DNA of 17,065 nt, taken from GCA-2746235 sp049609225 (GTDB lineage: Bacteria; Planctomycetota; UBA1135). Shown one piece after another: positions 7,493-13,973 of the stretch (position 1 is its first letter; each line of letters starts with the position of its first letter). Where the stretch lies: assembly GCA_049609225.1 (NCBI GenBank), contig JBMYYH010000064.1, positions 1 through 17,065 of the forward strand, given 5' to 3'. The notes beneath the pieces were generated by a model. The model did not search any database. It was not told where the DNA came from and saw nothing but the letters and a program-made list of their open reading frames with translations. The translations under genes and the position numbers were made by a program.

Positions 7493-8953
7493 ATGATCCT
7501 CAGCTCCCTAGTCCTCCTTTGCTTCCAGTCGGGTGGCCTTGATGCCGCCGTCGCGGAAGCCTCCGCCCTTGCGTCCCAGAACAACTTCGCAGGTGCCGTG
7601 CAGTGCCTCAAGGATGCCGGTGTCGAAGATAGTTCCGACGTCGCTGCCTGGACTGCCTACGGGCAGCTGACCGCGAAGTGGACCGAAGGTGAAATCACTG
7701 CCGGCCGCATCGCTGGCCTCGATGCCTACGACGCCTGGAATGATGTCGCTTGGATCTACAAGAAGGCGGCTGGATTCGAAGGCGCCGAAGACATCGTCTG
7801 GGTCAACTGGTCGGAAGCTTTGCTGAATGCCAATGACATCGGCAATAGTGAGCGCGCAGTTGCCGATGGCATGTCGGTGCACCCTGATTCGGCAGCGCTG
7901 TTGTTGCAGCAAGGCCGTTTGCAGATGAGCGTCGCACGCAACAAGGAAGAGCTTGGCGATAAGGAAGAAGCGGCTGTGCAGTACGCTGCAGCCGAATCAT
8001 CCTTCCGTGCCGCGATGGAGAAAGCTCCAGAGACTGCGGCACCTTGCTTGCGCTTGGGCGAATTGCTTTGGACCCTGTACTACGCCAGCGAAGGCAAGGA
8101 CAAGGCCATGCACGATGCTGCGATTGAAGCCTTCCAGATGGCTGCAGAGCGCGAACCGGCGGGCGTCGATGGTGGCGTGATCAGCCAGTGGTTGGGTGCG
8201 GAGTGCATTTCGGTACTCGACATCCTGGTAGAAGGTGATCCCGACAACGTGTTGCATTACTGGTATCGCGGTTCGGCGCATTACGCTTCCGGACCGAGCG
8301 CTTGGGACAAGACGCATAAGGACTTCAAGAAGGTTCTCGCCTTGAACCCGCAGTTCACCAATGCCTACTACTTCCTCGCCGATGGTGCGATGCAGCGTGG
8401 TGCGCAGCTGGATGGACAGGGAGAGGATTCGCGTCGCGACAAGGCTTACGCGGCTGCGGCGAAGTACTGGTCCATCTACCTCAAGGATTTCGGTGCCAAC
8501 CACCGCGCTACCTTCCAGACCGCAGAGGCCAAGCAAGGCGCTGCCGAACTGTTCAACTGGTTGGCCGGTCACGGCACCTTTGAAGAAGGCGTGATCCTGC
8601 TGGAGTGGGCCGTGGAAACCCAGCCGGACCATGCACAGGCTTGGGCCAACCTAGCGTTCTTCTACCGCGATACGCGTCAGCCGGAGAAGTCCGTCGCCGC
8701 CTACAAGCGCGCGCACGAGATGAATCCGACCGACCCGCAGATCATGAACGACTATGCGGTCCTCTACCACTACTACCTGAAGACGGAAGACGACCTCGCG
8801 CGTGATCTCTACACCCGTGCTGCGGCACGCGCTCAGGAGATGATCGACAACGGCGAAGTGCAGGCCGGCGATGAAGAGCGCATCGGCACGGCCCTGCGCG
8901 ACGCGACCCGCAATCTCGACAAGCTGAACAAGGGCAACCGCGTCAACGGTTAA
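7493..8953 (+). CDS. TPR-repeat protein, paralogue of the preceding gene
   Basis: This 486-residue helical protein begins with a very short hydrophobic stretch (MILSSLVLLCFQSGG), possibly a minimal export signal; there is no proper lipobox. TPR-like pairs are visible, such as ALLLQQGRLQMSVA, KTHKDFKKVLALNPQFTNAY and PEKSVAAYKRAHEMNPTD. Near the C-terminus ANLAFFYRDT and IMNDYAVLYHYYL align in order with NNLGFFCRDL and LVNDRALIAVYYL of the upstream protein, which indicates an old tandem duplication. The ATG lies 2 bp after the upstream TAA with no Shine-Dalgarno, so translation is probably coupled. A strong terminator follows, making this the last gene of the unit. The function is unknown; a scaffold acting with its neighbour is the simplest inference. 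Confidence 0.85.
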   Translation: MILSSLVLLCFQSGGLDAAVAEASALASQNNFAGAVQCLKDAGVEDSSDVAAWTAYGQLTAKWTEGEITAGRIAGLDAYDAWNDVAWIYKKAAGFEGAEDIVWVNWSEALLNANDIGNSERAVADGMSVHPDSAALLLQQGRLQMSVARNKEELGDKEEAAVQYAAAESSFRAAMEKAPETAAPCLRLGELLWTLYYASEGKDKAMHDAAIEAFQMAAEREPAGVDGGVISQWLGAECISVLDILVEGDPDNVLHYWYRGSAHYASGPSAWDKTHKDFKKVLALNPQFTNAYYFLADGAMQRGAQLDGQGEDSRRDKAYAAAAKYWSIYLKDFGANHRATFQTAEAKQGAAELFNWLAGHGTFEEGVILLEWAVETQPDHAQAWANLAFFYRDTRQPEKSVAAYKRAHEMNPTDPQIMNDYAVLYHYYLKTEDDLARDLYTRAAARAQEMIDNGEVQAGDEERIGTALRDATRNLDKLNKGNRVNG

Positions 8954-8970
8954 CCCGGAATCCCTCCCCC

Positions 8971-9008
8971 AACCCGCGAGGCTTCCGGCCTCGCGGGTTG
9001 TTATCATT
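8971..9008 (+). terminator. Intrinsic terminator after the TPR pair
   Basis: AACCCGCGAGGC (8971-8982) and GCCTCGCGGGTT (8988-8999) form a perfect 12-bp stem with a 5-nt loop (TTCCG), 17 bp after the stop. The downstream tract TTGTTATCATT is T-rich though interrupted. Confidence 0.85.
9002..9007 (+). promoter_or_regulatory. Candidate trkA -10 box (TATCAT)
   Basis: TATCAT matches the -10 consensus at five of six positions and ends 9 nt before the trkA ATG, so transcription would begin about 2 nt upstream of the start codon. It lies within the T-rich tail of the preceding terminator, and the -35 position falls in that hairpin. No Shine-Dalgarno is present. Confidence 0.4.
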
Positions 9009-9016
9009 CCGAGAAC

Positions 9017-10378
9017 ATGCGGATTACCATCGGTGGTGAAGACGCGGTCGCCTTCCGTCTCGCGGAAGCATTGATGGCCGACCATGAGGTCACGGTGATC
9101 GTTCCCCAAGACGTGCGCGATCCCGCGCTCGAGCGGCTCGACGTCCAGGTGCTGCATGGCCCGACTTCTTCGGGCAGCACCCTCAAGAACGCCGAGGTGC
9201 ACAAGGCGGATCTGTTCGTCGCCTGCTCCCCCGCCGACGAACGCAACCTGGTGGCATGTGCAGAGGCCAAGCGCCTCGGAGCACAAGAGGTCACCTGCTT
9301 TTTGCGCCGCCACGATGTGCAGGCGAATGAAGATGAAGCGGCCTCCTTGGCGCGCTCACTGCATATCGACCAGGTGATCCTTCCGGCCGCTCGCCTGGCC
9401 CGGGAAATCCTCAAGATCGTCATGGTGCCTGGCGCACTCGAAGCGGATGTCTTCGAAAACGGCAAGGTTCGTTTGGTGAAGCACAAGGTCGAAGCGGATT
9501 CACGCTTTGATGGCGCTACCTTGAAAGAGATCGGGGTACCGGAAGGTGTGGTTTTGGTGATGACCCAACGTGGCACCGACCGTTCGATTCCGCGTGGTGA
9601 TACGCGGTTTGAAGCAGGCGACAAGATCACCGCCATGGGCAGCATGTCGGGCATCAATGGTCTGCTCACGAAGTACCTCACGTCGCGTGACCATGGGCGT
9701 GATCCACGTCGCGCGGCCATCGTCGGCGGTGGCGCAGTGGGATTCTCGGTCGCGGAAGGCTTGGAGAAGGCTGGCTGGAAGGTCAAGCTGATCGAGACCA
9801 ATGAGCAGCGCGCCTTGGAGATCGCGCCGCGCTTGCAGTCTTTGGTGTTGCATGGAGATGGCACCGATCTGGAACTGCTGCGTGAAGAACACATCGCCGA
9901 TTATCCGGTGCTGATTGCCGTCACCAGTAACGATGAAAAGAACCTCCTGGTGTCGCTGCTGGCGAAGCAACAAGGCATCGCGCGGATCGTGACGCGAGCC
10001 GACAAGGAGTCGAATGAATGGTTGTTCGAGAACGTCGGCATCGATGTGGTGCGATCGGCGACCGGCGCGGCTATCCGTACGGTGGTGCGCAAGGTCAATC
10101 GTTCCGAGCACGACCTCATGGCCGAGTTCGATCATGGCGATGTCAAGGTCCTGCGCCTGGAGGTTCCAGAGGGAACCGCCCCCACACCGTTGTTCGAGCT
10201 GAAGGCACCAATGTTCGCGATCGTCGGCGCCATCCTGCGCGAGGAAGCGGTCATCATTCCGCAAGGCCGGGATGTCGTCCAAGGGGGCGACCAACTGCTG
10301 GTGTTCTGTCACGCGGAATGTGTCGAAGAAACCCGCAACTTCTTCGAGTCGCCGCCAGACCACGCCCACGAAGCCTAG
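9017..10378 (+). CDS. trkA: Trk potassium uptake protein TrkA (NAD-binding gating subunit)
   Basis: TrkA forms a cytoplasmic ring under the TrkH channel and gates K+ uptake in response to bound nucleotides. The 453-residue length is standard for the two-unit (RCK_N-RCK_C)x2 form. The second Rossmann domain (about 232-355) is intact: AAIVGGGAVG (234-242), acidic E260 at the end of the second strand, HGDGTD (279-284) and AVTSNDEKN. The first (about 2-120) keeps the fold (ADLFVACSPADERN at 64-77), but its glycine loop reads GGEDAVAF where GxGxxG is expected, and HGDGTD is replaced by HGPTSS (47-52). RCK_C domains lie at about 135-220 and 365-445. The stop is TAGTAA, and trkH starts 6 bp later, so the two are co-transcribed. 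No Shine-Dalgarno is seen; the start may be leaderless. Confidence 0.95.
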   Translation: MRITIGGEDAVAFRLAEALMADHEVTVIVPQDVRDPALERLDVQVLHGPTSSGSTLKNAEVHKADLFVACSPADERNLVACAEAKRLGAQEVTCFLRRHDVQANEDEAASLARSLHIDQVILPAARLAREILKIVMVPGALEADVFENGKVRLVKHKVEADSRFDGATLKEIGVPEGVVLVMTQRGTDRSIPRGDTRFEAGDKITAMGSMSGINGLLTKYLTSRDHGRDPRRAAIVGGGAVGFSVAEGLEKAGWKVKLIETNEQRALEIAPRLQSLVLHGDGTDLELLREEHIADYPVLIAVTSNDEKNLLVSLLAKQQGIARIVTRADKESNEWLFENVGIDVVRSATGAAIRTVVRKVNRSEHDLMAEFDHGDVKVLRLEVPEGTAPTPLFELKAPMFAIVGAILREEAVIIPQGRDVVQGGDQLLVFCHAECVEETRNFFESPPDHAHEA

Positions 10379-10384
10379 TAAACC

Positions 10385-11866
10385 ATGCGCATCGCGCTTG
10401 TCCTCGGAGTCATCGGTCGCCTGCTGCAGGTTTTCTGCCTGGCGTTCCTACCGCCATTGGCGATGGCGGCCTGGGACTATTACGTGCACGATGGCCCGCA
10501 GCGGGAGATTGCGGAGTTTGGTGGCGCGATGGCCCTGACTTGGCTTTGTGGCTGGATCCTTGGCCGCCTGTTCCAGAAGAAGCCGAATTTCCGACGAGCG
10601 GAAGCCTTGGCGGTGGTGGCGGGCACTTGGTTGGTGTTGGCGCACTTCGCCGCGATCCCTTATCTGCTGTCCGGCCTGGGCTATGTCGATTCCTTCTTCG
10701 AATCGATGTCCGGCCTGACCACCACCGGCGCCACCATCCTGCAGGACTTCGATGCGCATGGCCGCGCTTTCTTTCTGTGGCGTTCCATGACGCAATGGTT
10801 TGGCGGCTTGGGCGTCATCGCTTTGTTCGTGGTGGTGCTGCCGCAACTCGGTATTGCGGGTCGTCAGATCCTGTTCGCCGAAGGCTCCGATGCCACCACC
10901 GACGTCATCAGCCCCAGCGTCCGTGAATCCGCCCGACGCCTGTGGCAGCTCTACTGCTTCCTGACCATCCTCGAGATGGGCATGTTGCATCTGGTCGCTG
11001 GCATGGGGCTGTATGAATCGGTGTGCCATTCCCTGACCACGATGTCGGCGGGTGGTTTCTCGCCCAACCCGATGTCGATCGCCGGCTATGCCGATCCGAC
11101 AGTCGAGTGGATCGTGACCTTCTTCATGATCCTCAGCGGCATGAGCTTCCCCTTGATCTGGATTGGCTTCACCCGACGTCCGAAGGAGTTCCTCCGCGAC
11201 GGCGAGTTCCGCTTCTATATGTTGTGCATCCTCATCGCGACGGGTGGCATCGCGGTGATGCTGAATGGTGGCCTGCCGACCATGGAAAGCGTGCGCATCG
11301 GCCTGTTCCAATCGGCAAGCTTGATCTCCTCCACCGGTTTTGCCAGCGTCGATTATGCGCAGGAACCCTGGACCGACGGCATGCGCATGTTGCTCCTGTT
11401 CGTGATGCTCGTCGGCGGTTGCGCAGGATCCGCCGCGGGTGGCCCCAAGGCCGTTCGCATCCTGCTGTCCTTGAAGTTCATGTGGCGCGAGTTCACCCGG
11501 GTATTGCATCCACGCGGTGTGATTCCCCTGCGTCACCGCGGCACGGCAATCCCAGATGATGCGATGCGCGCGATCCTCAACCTGGTGTTGTGTTTCGGAC
11601 TGTTGGAACTGGTCGTCGGCACCACCATGGTGTTGTTCGGCAGCGACATCGTGACCGGCTTCACTTCGGCCTTGGCCTGCATCGGCAACATCGGCCCAGG
11701 CTTCGAGAGTGTCGGCCCGATGGAGAATTTCGCTTCGCTGCACCCAGTCGCCAAGATGATCCTGACCTTGGGCATGTGGATGGGACGCTTGGAACTCCTG
11801 ACCGTCCTGGTCCTCCTCCACCCCGACGTCCTCCGCGGACTTCGTTGGAGAGGACGTCACACGTGA
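10385..11866 (+). CDS. trkH: Trk potassium uptake channel TrkH
   Basis: This integral membrane subunit conducts K+ inward. The 493-residue protein has the SKT-family pattern of four M1-P-M2 repeats preceded by extra N-terminal helices (residues 4-28 and 47-62 are hydrophobic). The four selectivity-filter loops are visible: TTTGAT (112-117), SAGGF (221-225), SSTGF (315-319) and IGNIGPGF (433-440). Each keeps a filter glycine, consistent with K+ selectivity. WFGGLGV (138-144), GGCAGSAAGGPK (344-355) and MGRLE (466-470) are further family signatures. It starts 6 bp after trkA and its TGA overlaps the GTG of the methyltransferase gene, so three genes form one unit. Confidence 0.96.
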   Translation: MRIALVLGVIGRLLQVFCLAFLPPLAMAAWDYYVHDGPQREIAEFGGAMALTWLCGWILGRLFQKKPNFRRAEALAVVAGTWLVLAHFAAIPYLLSGLGYVDSFFESMSGLTTTGATILQDFDAHGRAFFLWRSMTQWFGGLGVIALFVVVLPQLGIAGRQILFAEGSDATTDVISPSVRESARRLWQLYCFLTILEMGMLHLVAGMGLYESVCHSLTTMSAGGFSPNPMSIAGYADPTVEWIVTFFMILSGMSFPLIWIGFTRRPKEFLRDGEFRFYMLCILIATGGIAVMLNGGLPTMESVRIGLFQSASLISSTGFASVDYAQEPWTDGMRMLLLFVMLVGGCAGSAAGGPKAVRILLSLKFMWREFTRVLHPRGVIPLRHRGTAIPDDAMRAILNLVLCFGLLELVVGTTMVLFGSDIVTGFTSALACIGNIGPGFESVGPMENFASLHPVAKMILTLGMWMGRLELLTVLVLLHPDVLRGLRWRGRHT

Positions 11867-12873
11867 TCAAGTATCTGGGCTCCAAACGCCTGCTGCTGCC
11901 TTCGATCCTGGAGGCCATGGGCGATCTCTGTCCGGCGGGGCAAATTCTGGATTTGTTCTCCGGCACCTCGCGCGTGGGCCAGGCCTTCAAGCAGGCGGGC
12001 TATGCCGTGACCGCGAACGACTACAACCGTTACGCCGAGACCGTGGCCCGCTGTTATGTGGAAGCCGATCTGGAAGATCACGGCGAGGAGTTAGCCGAGC
12101 AGATTCAGGAACTGCAGCAAAGTGAACCGGTCGATGGATGGTTCACCGAAACCTACTGCCGTCAGTCGCGCTTCTTTCAGGAACAGAATGGTGCGCGCAT
12201 CGAAGGCATCCGCGAGCGGCTCGAGACGATGGAGCTCACGCCGGAGCGCAAGGCCATCCTGTTGGTGGCCTTGATGGAAGCCGCCGATCGCGTTGATTCC
12301 ACCACCGGAGTGCAGATGGCCTATCTCAAGCAGTGGGCGCCGCGTGCTTCCAATGACTTGGAGCTTCGCGTTCCTGAGTTATGTCCGCGTGCCGTTTCCG
12401 GCAAAGGTGCAGCGTGGTGCCTGGAAGCGCAGGAGGCTGCCGTACGCTTTGACGGCGATGCGGTCTATTTGGATCCGCCCTACAACCAGCACTCTTACCT
12501 CGGCAACTATCACATCTGGGAAACCCTGGTGCGTTGGGATCGCCCCGAGGTCTACGGCATCGCCTGCAAACGGGTGGAGTGCCGCGAACGTCGCAGCGCC
12601 TTCAACTCCAAGCCGGCCTTCGCCGATGCCTTAGCGGAATTACTCCAGGCTTTGGACGGGCATCCGATGCTGGTTTCCTTCAGTGATGAGGGCTACCTCG
12701 AACGCGAACGTCTGGAAGGCCTGCTGGCGGCGCACGGCAAGGTCGAAGTCCGGGAGCAGGAACATCCGCGCTATGTGGGCGCACGCATCGGCATCCATGA
12801 TCGCGAGGGGCGCAAGGTAGGCAAGGTCTCCCACCTCAGGAACCGGGAGTACCTGTTCCTGGTACGTCCCTGA
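11863..12873 (+). CDS. D12-class adenine-specific DNA methyltransferase
   Basis: It transfers a methyl group from S-adenosylmethionine to the N6 of adenine in a target DNA sequence. From GTG 11863 the protein has 336 residues. KYLGSK (3-8) is the motif-X-like N-terminus, DLFSGTSRVG (30-39) the SAM-binding motif I, and DPPY (204-207) the catalytic motif IV, followed by NQHSYLGNYHIWETL. The order X-I-IV is that of the alpha (Dam/D12) class, and the sequence resembles the COG3392-type group. Earlier in-frame ATGs lie inside trkH, and the next internal ATG (codon 19) would remove motif X, so GTG is preferred. The start overlaps the trkH stop by 4 bp (GTGA), so translation is coupled. No restriction endonuclease is nearby, so it appears to be an orphan methylase. 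Target site unknown. Confidence 0.9.
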   Translation: MIKYLGSKRLLLPSILEAMGDLCPAGQILDLFSGTSRVGQAFKQAGYAVTANDYNRYAETVARCYVEADLEDHGEELAEQIQELQQSEPVDGWFTETYCRQSRFFQEQNGARIEGIRERLETMELTPERKAILLVALMEAADRVDSTTGVQMAYLKQWAPRASNDLELRVPELCPRAVSGKGAAWCLEAQEAAVRFDGDAVYLDPPYNQHSYLGNYHIWETLVRWDRPEVYGIACKRVECRERRSAFNSKPAFADALAELLQALDGHPMLVSFSDEGYLERERLEGLLAAHGKVEVREQEHPRYVGARIGIHDREGRKVGKVSHLRNREYLFLVRP

Positions 12874-12896
12874 CGACTGGGGCCGTCAGGCATTTT
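12869..12896 (+). terminator. Terminator of the trkA-trkH-methylase unit
   Basis: CCTGACG (12869-12875) pairs with CGTCAGG (12884-12890), an 8-nt loop, followed by CATTTT. The stem includes the methylase TGA stop. The T-run lies only on the plus side, so it serves the plus-strand genes. Confidence 0.6.
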
Positions 12897-12907
12897 GGGG
12901 GGCGCGT

Positions 12908-13324
12908 TTAGCCTTCGTGCAGGGTGATGTAGTCGCGCATCTCCTTGACCTCATCACGGATGAGATCGCGGATCGACAGGACGCCGACAAGACTGCCGAC
13001 AGGATCGAGCACCGGCAGATGCCGGATGTGATGACGTTGCATCAGGAATCGGGCATCTGAAGCGAGTTGCCCAACTTCCGCACAAATCAGTTCTCGGGTC
13101 ATGACATCCTCGACACGGACTTCGTCCACATCGAGATTGCGTAAGAGCACACGCTTCAACACGTCGCGCTCTGTGAAAAGACCCACCAGCTTGGCACCGT
13201 CCATGATTGCGGCGGCACCGACATTCGCTTCCGCCATCGCTTTGGCGGCATCACGCACCGTGGCTTGCGCGCTGATCGAGACCACGCGCTTCTGCTTCCC
13301 CACGAGTTTCTTGAGTTCGGTCAT
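12908..13324 (-). CDS. Stand-alone two-CBS-domain protein
   Basis: The 138-residue protein consists of one CBS pair (Bateman module). CBS1 spans about 8-65 with GLFTERDVLKRV at 48-59, and CBS2 about 72-128 with GVLSIRDLIRD at 114-124. Such modules bind adenosine nucleotides (AMP, ATP, SAM or NADH) and act as energy sensors or regulators of partner proteins; the ligand here is unknown. A clear Shine-Dalgarno, AGGAGA, lies 7 nt before ATG 13324. It follows the Lrp-like gene on the same strand after 104 bp and is convergent with the methylase gene. No partner enzyme is fused or adjacent in an obvious operon. Confidence 0.92.
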   Translation of the reverse strand: MTELKKLVGKQKRVVSISAQATVRDAAKAMAEANVGAAAIMDGAKLVGLFTERDVLKRVLLRNLDVDEVRVEDVMTRELICAEVGQLASDARFLMQRHHIRHLPVLDPVGSLVGVLSIRDLIRDEVKEMRDYITLHEG

Positions 13325-13343
13325 ACTTATTTCTCCTAGTCCA

Positions 13344-13372
13344 ACTTTACGCTGTAAACCTCGCCTTCACAA
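13344..13372 (-). promoter_or_regulatory. Possible promoter of the CBS gene
   Basis: Minus-strand TTGTGA (13372-13367), a 17-bp spacer and TAAAGT (13349-13344) each match consensus at four of six positions. The start would be near 13337, at the edge of the AGGAGA ribosome binding site, giving a very short leader. The match is weak. Confidence 0.25.
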
Positions 13373-13393
13373 ACTCTTTTCTGGAAGGGATAT

Positions 13394-13427
13394 GCGTCGG
13401 ACGGCCTCGGGGAGCTCCGGAGGACGC
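13394..13427 (-). other. Structured GC-rich segment just after the Lrp-like gene
   Basis: GCGTC (13394-13398) can pair with GACGC (13423-13427), and alternative inner pairings exist (CCTC 13405-13408 with GAGG 13420-13423; palindrome GGAGCTCC 13411-13418). No U-run follows on the minus strand, so it is at best a weak or Rho-assisted 3' end between the Lrp-like and CBS genes. Confidence 0.25.
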
Positions 13428-13428
13428 C

Positions 13429-13902
13429 TTAGCCCCCCTCTACGGACGGTAAAAGGTTCGGCCAAACCGGTTTTTGTGCGACGTCGTAAAGCAGGGCGGT
13501 TTGAATCTGCGCAACCTCCTCCCGCGTGGTGAATGCATCCAGCGCGAGGTCGCGCAAGTGGTCCGCATCGCGCACTGCAACATGCACGTGAAAGTCGAAT
13601 TCCCCCGTCAAATGGAAGAATCCGACTGTTTCCGGCAGGTCCAGCAGATGCTGCCGTAGGCCCTGCACGCGGTCTCGCGAGTGACGTGCTAGCCGTACTT
13701 GGATCATCGCCTGCATGCCGATGCCCAAGGCCTGCGGTTCGACGCGGGCGTGATAGCCGACCAAGGCTCCGCTCTGCTGCAATTTGCGCACTCGTTCCAT
13801 GCAGCTGGATGGTGCGAGATGAACCCGAGAAGCGAGCTCTTTATTGCTCAACCGCGCATTGTTCTGCAATTCGGCCAAAATCTCGTAGTCTGTTCGGTCC
13901 AT
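13429..13902 (-). CDS. Lrp/AsnC-family transcriptional regulator
   Basis: The 157-residue protein has the family length and layout. An N-terminal winged helix-turn-helix (2-60) shows DYEILAELQNNARLSNKELA (5-24) and recognition helix LAPSSCMERVRKLQ (29-42). A C-terminal RAM effector-binding domain (about 65-140) contains LTGEFDFHVHVAVRD (98-112). Such proteins form octamers or dimers of dimers and sense amino acids. It is transcribed divergently from a Cys/Met PLP enzyme with a 71-bp gap, the arrangement seen for regulator-target pairs such as Pseudomonas mdeR-mdeA, so that gene is the likely target. The -10-like TAAAAT lies exactly 6 nt before the ATG, implying a leaderless mRNA. A 27-bp inverted repeat covers the -35 region, suggesting autorepression. 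Confidence 0.93.
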   Translation of the reverse strand: MDRTDYEILAELQNNARLSNKELASRVHLAPSSCMERVRKLQQSGALVGYHARVEPQALGIGMQAMIQVRLARHSRDRVQGLRQHLLDLPETVGFFHLTGEFDFHVHVAVRDADHLRDLALDAFTTREEVAQIQTALLYDVAQKPVWPNLLPSVEGG

Positions 13903-13908
13903 AAGGCG

Positions 13909-13914
13909 ATTTTA
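13909..13914 (-). promoter_or_regulatory. -10 box of the Lrp-like gene, leaderless spacing
   Basis: The minus strand reads TAAAATCGCCTTATG: a -10 matching consensus at five of six positions, then exactly 6 nt to the start codon. This spacing is the hallmark of leaderless promoters (TAnnnT-N6-ATG). No Shine-Dalgarno is present. Confidence 0.5.
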
Positions 13915-13918
13915 CCCT

Positions 13919-13945
13919 GAAATCCGTGAATGATTCGCTGGTTTC
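13919..13945. promoter_or_regulatory. Candidate Lrp-type operator (27-bp inverted repeat)
   Basis: A dyad centred on G13932 has GAAA (13919-13922) opposite TTTC (13942-13945) and GAAT (13928-13931) opposite ATTC (13933-13936). In all, 10 of 13 base pairs are symmetrical. It overlaps the expected -35 positions of both divergent genes (13932-13937 for the regulator, 13931-13936 for the PLP gene). An AT-rich core with flanking symmetry is typical of Lrp/AsnC sites. Binding is inferred, not shown. Confidence 0.5.
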
Positions 13946-13951
13946 CGCTCA

Positions 13952-13971
13952 TTTATAGGGTGCAATTGGGG
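13952..13971 (+). promoter_or_regulatory. Possible -10 and ribosome binding site of the PLP-enzyme gene
   Basis: TTTATAGG (13952-13959) contains a TATAGG -10-like hexamer. GGGG (13968-13971) just before ATG 13974 could give weak, closely spaced Shine-Dalgarno pairing. The predicted leader is only about 8 nt. Confidence 0.3.
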
Positions 13972-13973
13972 TC

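Noticed and set aside
10448..11860. 470-codon minus-strand open frame opposite trkH
   Set aside because: trkH on the plus strand has all four filter motifs; the antisense frame has a His/Gln/Asp-rich composition typical of mirrored membrane-protein codons.
11590..11862. Upstream extension of the methyltransferase frame inside trkH
   Set aside because: The extra 91 codons are Arg/His/Pro-rich and overlap trkH coding sequence. The conserved KYLGSK motif begins right after the GTG at 11863.
13903..13973. SAM or other riboswitch before the PLP enzyme gene
   Set aside because: Only 71 bp separate the divergent genes and the predicted leader is under 15 nt, too short for a riboswitch. The symmetry seen fits an operator better.
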